DNA of 64,000 bases from Adiantum capillus-veneris (lineage: Eukaryota > Streptophyta > Polypodiopsida > Polypodiales > Pteridaceae). The stretch is from the NCBI GenBank assembly GCA_014529385.2, contig CM043964.1, positions 137,649,029 through 137,713,028 of the forward strand, read 5' to 3'. A program made the translations under genes and the position numbers. Positions 55,161-64,000 of the stretch are shown here, in pieces. Within the stretch, counting starts at the first letter, position 1, and every line of letters begins with the position of its first letter. The notes beneath the pieces were generated by a model. It was not told the DNA's origin. It saw nothing but the letters and a program-made list of their open reading frames with translations, and did not search any database.

Positions 55161-56162
55161 GGTAAATGGACCAACCATGAGATCCACGAGTGCTCCTTCC
55201 GACCAAAGTATGAAGAGAATGTTCAATACGTGCCCATGAGGCCCCAAGGACAACCCATGTACAGATATCAGCCTAATATAGCCCAAGCTCAAAGACCACC
55301 AATGGGTATGGAAAGACCTCAACCTGTGTTGGGACAACAACCTCCGTATCCAGGACATAATGCGGTGCTTGTAAAGTACATGCACTCTGAAGGAGTCACA
55401 GATGAACAGACATTAGTGCCTGCTACACCCTATGCAGAGCCTAGTCCATCTACAATAATGGTAGAGGGAGATTGATATAGTCCACATCCACCACCAATGG
55501 AAGAAACCATGACTTATGCTCCACCAGAGCTTGCACCAATGTATAATGTAGCTAATCAAGGTGTCAGACCTACCATGGGAAGACCCATGATGAAGCCCAG
55601 AACAGGAAACTGTCATAAGTGTGGTGCTGTTGACCACTGGAAGAACGAATGTCCAGAGCTTGACAAAAACCTCAAACCAATTGAAGCCTATTGCATACAA
55701 TGTTTAAAAAACGGAGGACATTTTCCCAAAGATTGTCCTAAGAATCCTTTGAACAAGGGAAAAATTGATGTAAACGTAGTCCAAGTGATGCCTAGTAGCT
55801 CATCAGAGAGCGAACCGATTGTTCCAAGCAAGGTAATCACTAGAGGCCAAGTAAATAAAAAGAAACACAACTCCTATAATGATTCGGAGAACACAAAAGT
55901 TTCTTCACAAAGAATCAAAAGGAGCAGAATGAGAAAACAAAAACAACGGGGTGAAAATGAAGAGAAAGCAAAAATGCTAGCCCAAGACAAGTCGAAAGAA
56001 ACTAGCAGTGAATTCAAAGAAACAATCGTGAAATCTAGAGGATCCATTTTGGTTGATAAAAGTTTTGAGCCTATTAATGCTGCCTACCAAGCAGGACTTA
56101 AAGAAGGCCAAACATGGAAAACAAATGGAAAAACTATCCATCTCCAGACATGGAAGCAGTGA
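55161..56162 (+). pseudogene. E2 gag, Pro/Gln linker and two zinc knuckles
   Basis: CEIEGKWTNHEIHEC (first knuckle degenerate at the second Cys), RPQPVLGQQPP linker, stop at 55474, then CHKCGAVDHWKNEC (complete CCHC) and CIQCLKNGGHFPKDC (CX2CX5HX4C, one extra residue), NKGKIDVNVVQVMPSSSSES and a Lys-rich tail. Equivalent segments occur in E1 in the same order. Confidence 0.8.
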
Positions 56163-56660
56163 AGCTAGAAGCTTATCAAAACTTGGTAAGAATCACGCAA
56201 AGAAATGTTGGACAAACAAAAACCCAAGCTTGAAAGTATTGCAAAACCTGAGGAGCTTGCGGTAGAAGAAACGAAAGCAAAATGCGATTTGGTGGCAGAA
56301 CCCCACCTTGTAACAAATGAACCAGAGCTTATAGTGTTGGACAGCAAAGATGCCTTAGACGGAATTCCATTCATAGAGGAAGACTAGCCAGGACACTTAT
56401 GGGAAAAGGTAAGAGAGATCAATGATGGGAGCCTAACTTTAAAGTCAGCTCCTAGAGAGGAAGTCTGGTTGGATAACCTACCATCTGATATGAACATGGA
56501 TTTACAATCCTTGTACGGGGATTGTGGATTGGAGGCTTTAGGAATATCTAAACCATTGACATTAAAAACATTACCTTCTTACTTGGGAAATAACGAAGAT
56601 GAATCCATCGTGTGCAAGACCACTCAAGTAAAAAGAGCCAAATAGACCCTAGAAGTAGAC
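56163..56660 (+). pseudogene. E2 gag-protease spacer
   Basis: Two frames give text matching E1 48110-48650 (KSAPREEVW, DLQSLYGDCGLEAL, LKTLPSYLG). A frameshift near 56165 and a stop at 56385 break it. Confidence 0.7.
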
Positions 56661-56675
56661 AGCATTCATTCAATT

Positions 56676-57932
56676 ATGTCTACACCCATCCAATGCACTC
56701 TTACTTTGGGAGAACTGTTGAAACTCAGGCCATACTTATGGAATGATTTACAGAAAACCCTAGAGAAGGTGGGGATAACGGGGATAATCTCTAAGAATTT
56801 GGGAAAATTGAAAAATGAAATAGAAAACAAAGAGATTCGATCAGTTCTTATGAACAAGGTCGGAGAACATTATGAAGGGGAAGAAGGAAACGCTACCCTC
56901 CCAATGAAATATAATGACATTGAAACCATGGCAGTACTGGATAGTGGAGCTGACATAACCATAGACACTAAAGCAGTATGGGAATCTTGGGGACAACAAG
57001 CCATTAGACAAACGCAAATGAAATTGCAGTTGGCTGACGGACACATTGAGAGACAATTAGGGCTACTTGAAAAAGTGATAGTCAATTCCTGTGGAATTGA
57101 ATATCAACACACATTTGCCATAGTAGACTTTGGGAAAAAACTCAACTATGAAATTATATTGGGAAGTCCTTTCATGCGACAGGTACAACTTACCCAAGAT
57201 TGGGGAAACAACTATTTGTACTTGAAGCAGGTAGGATCTATAACAAGAGTCAATCTAAAAGATCACACTTATAGAGATGTCTGGAAAACACCCATCCAAG
57301 AGTTTGATTCAGTCTCTTCGGCTGAAACTAAACTCCCATCCTGGATAAACAAAGACACTCCTATTTGGATGTGCGGAGCTTCAAAAAATGGAAGCTTAAG
57401 ACGAGAGGAATGTTTCCTAGAAAGGGCCTGTACAAACGAAGCCTACATACTCGAACCCTTTCCAAAGAATTTATTCGAACCATTTGAGTGGACTCAAATT
57501 TTAGAGACAATGGATGTATGTGTGAATATGTCTATGTCTACTCAATTTTGCAATGAGGATGGCTACGATATAATTCCCATCCAAATGATGTCAGTCCTCA
57601 ACATTGAAAACAAAGATGAGGAACCCAAGGACTTCATGAAAGCTCAACAAGTCTTTTCTAACCTCTATTATGATGCAACTAATGAGCTAGATGAACACTC
57701 AGCTACCTCAGAAGATTCGGGGTCAGAAAAAGAGCATACAAGAGCTCAATTACTCTTAATGGGACGGGAGGAAAAGTTTTTTGACTTTCCAAACCAGAAA
57801 TCAAGAAGACAAAAATGGTATAGACGAAAGAGAGACACCAATATCGTAAAAACACGACCTATGCCATCAGTCTCCATTAAAACACAGTTCCTGATGCAGA
57901 TAGATACTAATGATTGCACAAGGACAGAATAA
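56676..57932 (+). pseudogene. E2 aspartic protease and long spacer
   Basis: The open 418-codon frame starts with MSTPIQCTLTLGELLKLRPY. The protease loop AVLDSGADITIDTKAVWESW is near 56934 with an intact D-S-G-A, then MKLQLADGHIERQLGLLEKV, HTFAIVDFG and YEIILGSPFMRQVQL. The spacer repeats the E1 order (KDHTYRDVWKTPIQEF, IWMCGASK, EPFEWTQILETMDVC, FFDFPNQKSRRQ). It ends at TAA (57930), about 100 bp before RT begins. The protease domain itself looks usable. Confidence 0.85.
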
Positions 57933-58030
57933 CTGGCAGATATCCTTCAAACAAAAACTCATAAATGTCTCAGACATCGAGAAAAGCAAGGAAGGGTACT
58001 CATGAAAAATCTCAGGATTAAAAACCACTC

Positions 58031-59015
58031 ATGACCAGAGTCGAGCGGAAAAAGAAATATCAAGAGTTGAAAAAAGCTCTAAAGGAGATATACACAACCG
58101 AAATGGAAACCACGGAAGAGGATGGTAAGGATGTAATGCATGTTCCATCCCATTACAAAAAGTATACTCTCCAAGATCGGAAAATCATAATCGAACAACG
58201 TGTTAGGGAACTACAGAAAGAAGGCGAGTCTTACGAAGGACCTGAAAACGCTAAAAAAGTAGAGTTGGTTGAACCAGGAGAAGAGCCTAGACCTGCTTAC
58301 ATTGCAAATGAACTAACAGAAGAAGAATAAAATCTTTTGCTAAGCTTGTTAAAGGAATACCAGGATATCTTCGATTGGTCTTACAAGGATCTCAAGGTTG
58401 TTGATCCACAAATTTGTCAACATACTATACCCATGAGAGATGATGCGAAACCAAGTAGACAGAGACCATACACTTATAACGAAACATTTGCCAGGAAGAT
58501 CAAAGAGGAGATTGAAAAACTAAAGGAAGCTGAATTCATTTACAAAATTGAACACACAGATTGGGTGTCTCCAATTATGGTAGTACCAAAGAAGGATAGA
58601 AAATTACGAGTGTGTGTTAATCTCAAAAAAGTGAATGCAGCCACCATTAGAGACAACTTTCCTCTTTCAATAACTGAGCATGCTTTAGAACGAGTAGAAG
58701 GAAAGAATCTTACAGCTTCTTAGATGGCTTTTCGGGATACAATCAACTTTTGGTTGACCCAAAAGATTAGCATAAAACTGCTTTTGCAACAGAATGGGGT
58801 ATATTTGCCTATCGAGTTATGCCGTTTGGGTTAACTAATTCTCCAGCCACATTTCAGAAATTGATGAGCCATGCTTTCAAAGAGTATCTTTGAAACTTCT
58901 TAGAAGTATACATGGATGATCTATGCGTACATTCGTCAATCCAGGCTGATCATTTTGAAATCCTCAAAAAGGTATTCGAGAAATGTAGACTTTACAGGAT
59001 TTGCTTAAACCTTGA
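58031..59015 (+). pseudogene. E2 reverse transcriptase, all motifs present but broken
   Basis: SHYKKYTLQDRKIIIEQRVR, FDWSYKDLKVVDPQICQHTI, PSRQRPYTYNETFARKIKEE, DWVSPIMVVPKKDRKLRVCV, then a frameshift near 58710 to [80 protein letters not shown]. The catalytic YMDD (about 58908-58920) is intact. Stops: TAA 58328, TAG near 58768, TGA near 58891. Confidence 0.87.
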
Positions 59016-59735
59016 AAAGTGCACATCATTGGAAGACAAGGAATAATTCTTGGACATATCGTGTCTAAAAATGGCATAGCTACCAATATTGAGAAGATTC
59101 ATGTCATTGCTGATTTGCCTAGACCAACAACACTCAACAGGGTACAAGCCTTCATGCAACATTCTGGATATTACGGACGGTTCATCTACATGTATGCTAT
59201 AATTGCGAAACCCATGTATAGCTTGATTACGCACTTTGAATGGACCAAGGCATGTGAAGAATCCTTCATGAAGCTAAAGCAAGCTCTCACCTCAGCTCCA
59301 ATATTGAAAGCACCAGATTGGGATAAGGTATTCCATGTACATGTAGATGCTTCAAAATTTGCTATTGGTTGTATACTAGCCCAACCAGGAGATGAAAAAA
59401 TTGACTTTCCTATTTCTTATGCTAGCCGACAATTGAACATGGCAGAAAAGAATTACACCACCACTGAAAGAGAAGGACTAGGAATGATCTATGCCGTTAA
59501 AAGTATAGACATTACTTATTAGCCTATTAGCCAACAAGTTTGTGTTCTTTGTGGACCACCAAGCCTTGTTATATTTGGTCAACAAACCATGTAGCACAGG
59601 GAGAATAGTGAGATGGTTCATCATTCTTCTTGAATTTGATTTCATTGTGGTTGTAAAAAAAAAGTCACTACACATCAACGAGCAGATCATTTGTCAAGGA
59701 TTGTTTCAGGGGAATCACCTAAAGGGGTAGATGAT
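59016..59735 (+). pseudogene. E2 RT connection and RNase H
   Basis: HIIGRQGIILGHIVSKNGIA, FMQHSGYYGRFI and FEWTKACEESFMKLKQALTS lead to RNase H: FHVHVDASKFAIGCILAQPG, FPISYASRQLNMAEKNYTTT, EREGLGMIYAVK, then a frame change near 59515 and FFVDHQALLYLVNKP. The catalytic D, E and D are all kept. Confidence 0.87.
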
Positions 59736-60490
59736 GATCTACCAGATGCCTATTTGTTCTCCATGGAGATGATATCTAGATGGTTGGAAAACATTGTGTC
59801 ATTGATGACTATAGCTCAAGTGGATTCACAAATACCACTGCCTATCACAATTGATTTATCCAGCAATCGACTATGTATCAATTACTAGCTAGAAGGCTAT
59901 ATAAAAGAAATCGAGACGGGATATTGATTTTATGAATTAACCCTAAAGAAAAGGATCAATACCTAAGTCAAGCACATGTTACCATAGTAGGACTTCACTT
60001 TGTGGAAGACCAAACTATGCAACGAATCTTGAGACTTGGAGTATTTTGGCCGACTATGAGGAGAGATGTTATATCTTTTGTAAAAGATTGCCCTCAATGT
60101 CAAAAACAACCACCCATTCCTCATGTAACATTATTGCAAATGTCACCTGTTCCTAAGTGGAGTAATTATCTGGTTACTTACTTATCGAGCCAAACATTTC
60201 CTAAGGATATGAGTAAACACCGTCAAAGAGCAATTGAAACTAAAGCAAGCGACTATGCTCTTATTGGGAACCAATTGTATCGGAGAGGTAAAGATCAACA
60301 TTTGCATCTTTGTGAAAATGAAAATGAGTATATTCTAATTATAGAACAAGCACATGCTGGATTAGCTGGAGGTCACTTTTCTAGTGAGACCACTGCAAGA
60401 GCACTGTTGATGGTAGGCATATGGTGGCCAATACTTTTTGCAGATGCCAAAGAATATGTTTGAAGGTGTGATGCTTGTCAACGAGCAAAA
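59736..60490 (+). pseudogene. E2 integrase N-terminus with two tandem HHCC modules
   Basis: Module 1 (59873-60100): YQLLARRLYKRNRDGILIL, stop, NPKEKDQYLSQAH, HVTIVGLHF (H-x6-H), ILRLGVFWPTM and KDCPQCQ, giving H-x6-H-x30-C-x2-C. After PVPKWSNYLVTYL and KDMSKHRQRAIETKASDY, module 2 (60251-60478) repeats the plan: YALIGNQLYRRGKDQHLHLC, HAGLAGGHF (H-x6-H), LLMVGIWWPIL, stop, RCDACQ. The CxxC pairs are 378 bases (126 codons) apart in the same frame. Integrase normally has one such zinc module, which helps it multimerise and bind DNA ends. All eight ligands are kept. Confidence 0.85.
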
Positions 60491-61075
60491 ATGTCAACAC
60501 AAGTAGACAACAGGCCCTTAAAACCAATGATGGGGGCTAGAGCCTTTGCAAAATGGGGTATAGATTTTGTTGGACCGATACAGCCACTTGCTTATAGATC
60601 CCAAGCTCAATATATCATTGTAGCTATGGATTATTTGACCAAGTGGGCCAAGGCTAAAGTGACTCAAAAGAATGATGCCAGAACCACTACTGCATTCTTA
60701 TATGAGTATGTATTCACGAGATATGGACTGCCAATAGAGATTGTCAGTGATCGGGAAACTCATTTTCTTAATGAGGTAATAGAGTTTTTGCTTAATGAGT
60801 TTATGGTCATCCATAACAAATCAGCTCCCTATCACCCACAAGCAAACAAACAAGCTGAGCATACGAATAAATTTCTTAGCTCGGTACTGACCAAAGTGGT
60901 TAGTTCAGGAAGGATAGACTGGGAAATGAATCTCTATGTTGCTCTATGGGCTTATCGAGTTTCATTCAAAACAACTCTAAATGCTACACCCTTTAACCTT
61001 GTTTATGGTATTGATATCATACTACCAATACAATTTCTATTGCCGACATTAAGGGTAGCACAGAACCTTGAGTGA
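60491..61075 (+). pseudogene. E2 integrase catalytic core
   Basis: The intact 194-codon frame has WGIDFVGPIQPL (first D), IIVAMDYLTKWAKAK, GLPIEIVSDRETHFLNEVIE (second D), then HPQANKQAEHTNKFL (catalytic E) and LWAYRVSFKTTLNATPFNLV. All three D-D-E residues are present and correctly spaced. It ends at TGA 61073. Confidence 0.9.
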
Positions 61076-61325
61076 ACTGGACATGAATTGTCAGAAAGAC
61101 TTGAAGATTTGGAAAAGCTAGACGAGCAAAGGCTAACTGCTGTAGCTCATATCTATGCACAAAAGCGGAAACAAAAATAGTTTTTTGATTCCCACTTAAT
61201 CACAAAAATCTTCAAAAAAGGGACTTACTTTTAGTCTATTCCCTTAACAGCACATTCCAAAGTTTAAGAAAAAGGGAAACGAACCATTTATCATTGAAGA
61301 TGTATCTCCAAGTGGAGCAGTAAAA
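61076..61325 (+). pseudogene. E2 integrase C-terminal linker, broken
   Basis: ERLEDLEKLDEQRLTAVAHI (with a stop at TGA 61073 before it) and KAHSKVxEKGNEPFIIEDVS-like text in shifted frames, matching the GPFVI..V..GGAV..L.D motif that ends plant gypsy integrases. It leads without interruption into the frame at 61326. Confidence 0.75.
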
Positions 61326-62087
61326 TTGTCCACCCTAGATGGTGAAGCAATGGATAATTGCATTAGTGGATGTCGTTTAAAGAAATACAATTTGCAACTA
61401 ACCAATAAATTGCTAGAGAGAATGCATGCAGCCAAACAAAAGAAGATCAAGCGACAGAAGGTTATTGATGAAGCCCAAGAGGAAGATAGACTTTGGGTAC
61501 TCAAGCGTAAAGCTGCTCTCAAGAATCAACAGATACCGATTCCCATCAACACTTTGGAACTAGATGATCGACAATGGGAGCTACCTAAAGATGCAGTTTC
61601 AATAGATGACGACTGGTTTGATGGAATGGATCTGCGCATCAAAGTACATCTCAACAATCATAGCACCAATGCTTTGGTAGACACAGGAGCTAGAGTGAAT
61701 GCAGTCACTTATTCCACATACAAGAAGGCAACAAGTCAAGCATTGACAACAGGAATAACGACAATCAAAGGATGCAACAAGAATCCAACTCCAACATTGG
61801 GAGTAGTGCACTTGAACGTGGTAGTACATGGATGTTCATGTCCGCATCAACTTGTATGCTTGCCAGATGAACACATGAATGAGATGATGATTCTTGGAAT
61901 TCCCTTGATGCGTACATACAAATCAGTACCAGGTTGGGATATGAATCAGCTAAAGCTATCACCTGAAGGAGGGCAACTCATTGTTCCAATTGCACCAAGC
62001 AAGGAGGAACGGAAAAGATGCAATCAGCAAACCAATCCACGAAGGAAATCTTCTTACATCTCCTTGACAATCAAATGCTACAGGTAG
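61326..62087 (+). CDS. Second retropepsin-like domain downstream of integrase
   Basis: A stop-free 253-codon frame, continuous upstream with the integrase C-terminal motif (SPSGAVKLSTLDGEAMDN, RLKKYN). Residues about 35-75 are a charged helix (KLLERMHAAKQKKIKRQKVI, EEDRLWVLKRKAALK). From about residue 95 comes a retropepsin pattern: MDLRIKVHLNNHSTNALVDT, DTGA at 61680-61691, VNAVTYSTYKKA, GVVHLNVVVHG and MMILGIPLMRTYKSVPGWDM, the last matching the ILG strand of pepsin-fold retroviral proteases. The usual protease is already present at 56934. A protease after integrase is outside the standard gag-PR-RT-RH-INT order. The Basic tail after residue 225 is unassigned. Start could be any in-frame upstream codon. 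Confidence 0.75.
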   Translation: MSTLDGEAMDNCISGCRLKKYNLQLTNKLLERMHAAKQKKIKRQKVIDEAQEEDRLWVLKRKAALKNQQIPIPINTLELDDRQWELPKDAVSIDDDWFDGMDLRIKVHLNNHSTNALVDTGARVNAVTYSTYKKATSQALTTGITTIKGCNKNPTPTLGVVHLNVVVHGCSCPHQLVCLPDEHMNEMMILGIPLMRTYKSVPGWDMNQLKLSPEGGQLIVPIAPSKEERKRCNQQTNPRRKSSYISLTIKCYR

Positions 62088-62088
62088 C

Positions 62089-62691
62089 ATGCAAGGAGTC
62101 GGGAAAATTTGGGTACCAAAAGCACAGCTAAAAGATAAACCAATTCAAATCTGGGTGCCTAAAACTTCACCGAAGAAACAAAAGAAGGTTCCATGGATTC
62201 GAACACAGTATCGAGTATCTACGAGCAAGGAACCTAACATGAAACGGGTTTGGGAGAAAAAGGAGCACTTATCTTCTCCCCAAACCACGAAACCAATCAA
62301 ACAGTGGCAAGTTAAGTCTCAACAGACTCCAACACACCATGCAGCACCAAGCCGACCAAGCTACCAATGGAGAGAAAAAGCTCGACAACTGTCTAACGTT
62401 CTACCAATAGCTCAAGCAATCAGCATCCTAAAACACCCTGTTGGTACAATCAGACAGAGAGCACAAAAGCTACAAGATTTTCTCTTTGGAAGACATCAGC
62501 AGCAAACCTCGACATCGAAAACCCTTGAGTTAATTACTCAAGATCCAACTCTTGCACAGCATATTGGTTTGAATTGCATTGATATTCATATCATGGTAGA
62601 GTCAATCACGGCTATCCATAGACACAATTGTTCAACCCACGCACGCAGTCATCTCGGAGAACGCCATCTAGGAGGGGTGGAAGGGCACTAA
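62089..62691 (+). CDS. Basic 200-aa ORF following the second protease
   Basis: The ATG at 62089 lies one base after the TAG that ends the protease-like ORF (TAGCATG), in the +1 frame. The product is rich in Lys, Gln, Thr and Pro, with a duplicated motif KIWVPKAQ and QIWVPKTSPKK near its start, a middle segment PSRPSYQWREKARQLSNVLP and a hydrophobic C-terminal segment (LNCIDIHIMVESITAI). No known domain is recognised. Spacing suggests co-translation or reinitiation, or a frameshifted single gene. Unbroken despite the decay around it. Confidence 0.5.
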   Translation: MQGVGKIWVPKAQLKDKPIQIWVPKTSPKKQKKVPWIRTQYRVSTSKEPNMKRVWEKKEHLSSPQTTKPIKQWQVKSQQTPTHHAAPSRPSYQWREKARQLSNVLPIAQAISILKHPVGTIRQRAQKLQDFLFGRHQQQTSTSKTLELITQDPTLAQHIGLNCIDIHIMVESITAIHRHNCSTHARSHLGERHLGGVEGH

Positions 62692-64000
62692 GTACTAAGT
62701 AATTAAGGGCAATGTTTGAAGAGGGAGGAAAAAGTTCCATGTAGCATGTGATTTTACCTAGTAATGCCCTTATAATTCATCAACAAGAGAAAATTCACTG
62801 ATAATATCTTCTCGATGAGTGTAAATAGTGTATATACTATCAAAAAATAATAAAAAATAGTCCTTTTTTGGATATTTTTCATCATTTTTGTTGATAAGGA
62901 GGCTTAAAAATGGAGAAATCCAACCCAAAAAAAAATAAAGGTGTGTTTTTCAAGGGATTTTCTTAATTATTGGATTTTTACTTTAGTTCTTTAGAGAATT
63001 TTGCTATTTTCTTTGATTTTTTTCCAAATAAACATGTTAAAATTAATAATAAATAGCAAGAAAGCTCAGATGGAAAAATTAAAGACACGATGGTGATCAG
63101 AAGGACAAGGCGGACAAGCACAAAAATTTTCAATAAAATCAGAAGACGGAAGCGGGAAGCCTAAATTAGGCAGCCAGGCCTACTTTTGCAAAATTCTTGC
63201 AAAATGAGCTACAGGAATCCGATCAGGGAAATTTTTTAGTTTTAACATAGATTTCATGGGCTAGTAGGACTAACGAGGGAATCTAGGGAAATTTGGTTCG
63301 GGAAGTCCAGGTATAGATATCCATGGTAGGCTAAAACCACCTCATTTCCACTTGGAGCCTTTGCAGAGAGAGATTTTGGCCTCTTTCACACGACGTTTCC
63401 GAAGCCCACAGTTGACCTTTTTCAGCGCCATCTCAGACGATACATGAGAGGTAAGTTCTTTAATCGATAATGATCCATTTTGTACGGCCAGTAGCTAGCA
63501 CAAAGCCTTAGAAAAAACCCTAGAAATCGAGTAGTGCACGAAGACCTACGACCTAAAACTGACCATAGCGGCGTGCAAACTTGACCAAATTGGATGGGAT
63601 TTGAACCATAGCATGCCCTAGCATAATAGAACCTTTCTATACCATGAGATGACCATTTGGCTACGGTCAAGGGGGTCCCCAATAGAAAAGTTAGGTTTTT
63701 GGCAAATGCCAGAATTTCGACATGACTCCACAGATGGCTTGCTAATGAGGACCATATACAATGTATATGATTGGTTTGGTGAAATCCATCAAGCAAGGCC
63801 CTCGAAAAGCAGAAAATGGCTCAAACGTTACAAAGCGTCAAATTCGACATACGAGGCTAAACTGACTCCAAATGAGCCAGAATTGGACAGGTAGCTTCAT
63901 GACTATGTTACGGACAAGTCCAAAGCCTCAAAGTTGACCGACCAACCCAACAGACAGAGTAATCGCAAAAAACGGTGATTTCAGAGTCGACAGAGCACAA
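62692..64000. other. E2 3' region; candidate polypurine tract and LTR start
   Basis: A purine run GAAGAGGGAGGAAAAAG at about 62719-62735 precedes TTCCATGTAGCATG and could be the 3' polypurine tract. A TATA-like GTGTATATACTATC lies near 62830. The sequence shows no similarity by eye to the E1 LTR. The frames at 63422-63894 have no motif. No gene is supported to the end of the window. Confidence 0.4.

Overview
The window looks like nuclear DNA of a land plant with a large, transposon-rich genome. The evidence is one spliced plant-type CCCH zinc-finger gene, Ty1/copia and Ty3/gypsy retroelements with plant primer-binding sites (initiator-Met and tRNA-Asp types), and long CT/CA microsatellites. 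A fern or another non-flowering vascular plant would fit, but the sequence read by eye cannot settle the species. I see no bacterial, organellar, tRNA, rRNA or CRISPR features.

Layout. 1-2369: old gypsy remnants, including a candidate LTR. 2370-16575: a three-level nest. A plus-strand copia element contains a minus-strand copia of the same LTR family, which contains a minus-strand gypsy element that carries only gag and protease. Target-site duplications (TSDs) support each level. 16581-21200: a decayed Tat-like gypsy polyprotein with a 253-bp internal tandem duplication. 21200-22940: no gene. 22979-26462: the only convincing host gene, a three-exon CCCH zinc-finger protein of about 562 aa, with a 54-codon membrane-type ORF just upstream. 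26463-28750: intergenic, with a 360-bp inverted-repeat element.

28825-39510: four diverged repeat units. Each has a TATA box, a leader with complementary GTGAGGG / CCCCTCAC segments and an ATG-GAG start; in three units that start opens a 9-11 codon segment ending exactly at CAG|GT. They look like tandemly duplicated promoters plus first exons of an unidentified family, expanded by microsatellites.

39517-42517: a chromovirus-like gypsy cut in its reverse transcriptase by the 910-bp LTR (42518-43427) of a Tat/Athila-like element with a tRNA-Asp-type primer site. That element (E1: gag, protease, part of RT) is interrupted at 48920-52227 by an internally deleted copia derivative with a perfect 5-bp TSD. 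It then joins, with no LTR between, a diverged relative (E2, about 54370-62700).

E2 is the most unusual object here. It carries gag, protease, RT, RNase H, two tandem complete HHCC zinc modules before the integrase core, and the integrase C-terminal domain. After that comes a second retropepsin-like domain (DTGA) in an unbroken 253-codon ORF, followed one base later by a basic 200-codon ORF. Nearly all retroelement genes are broken by stops and frameshifts. Many of the stops look like C-to-T changes at CGA/CAG/CAA codons.
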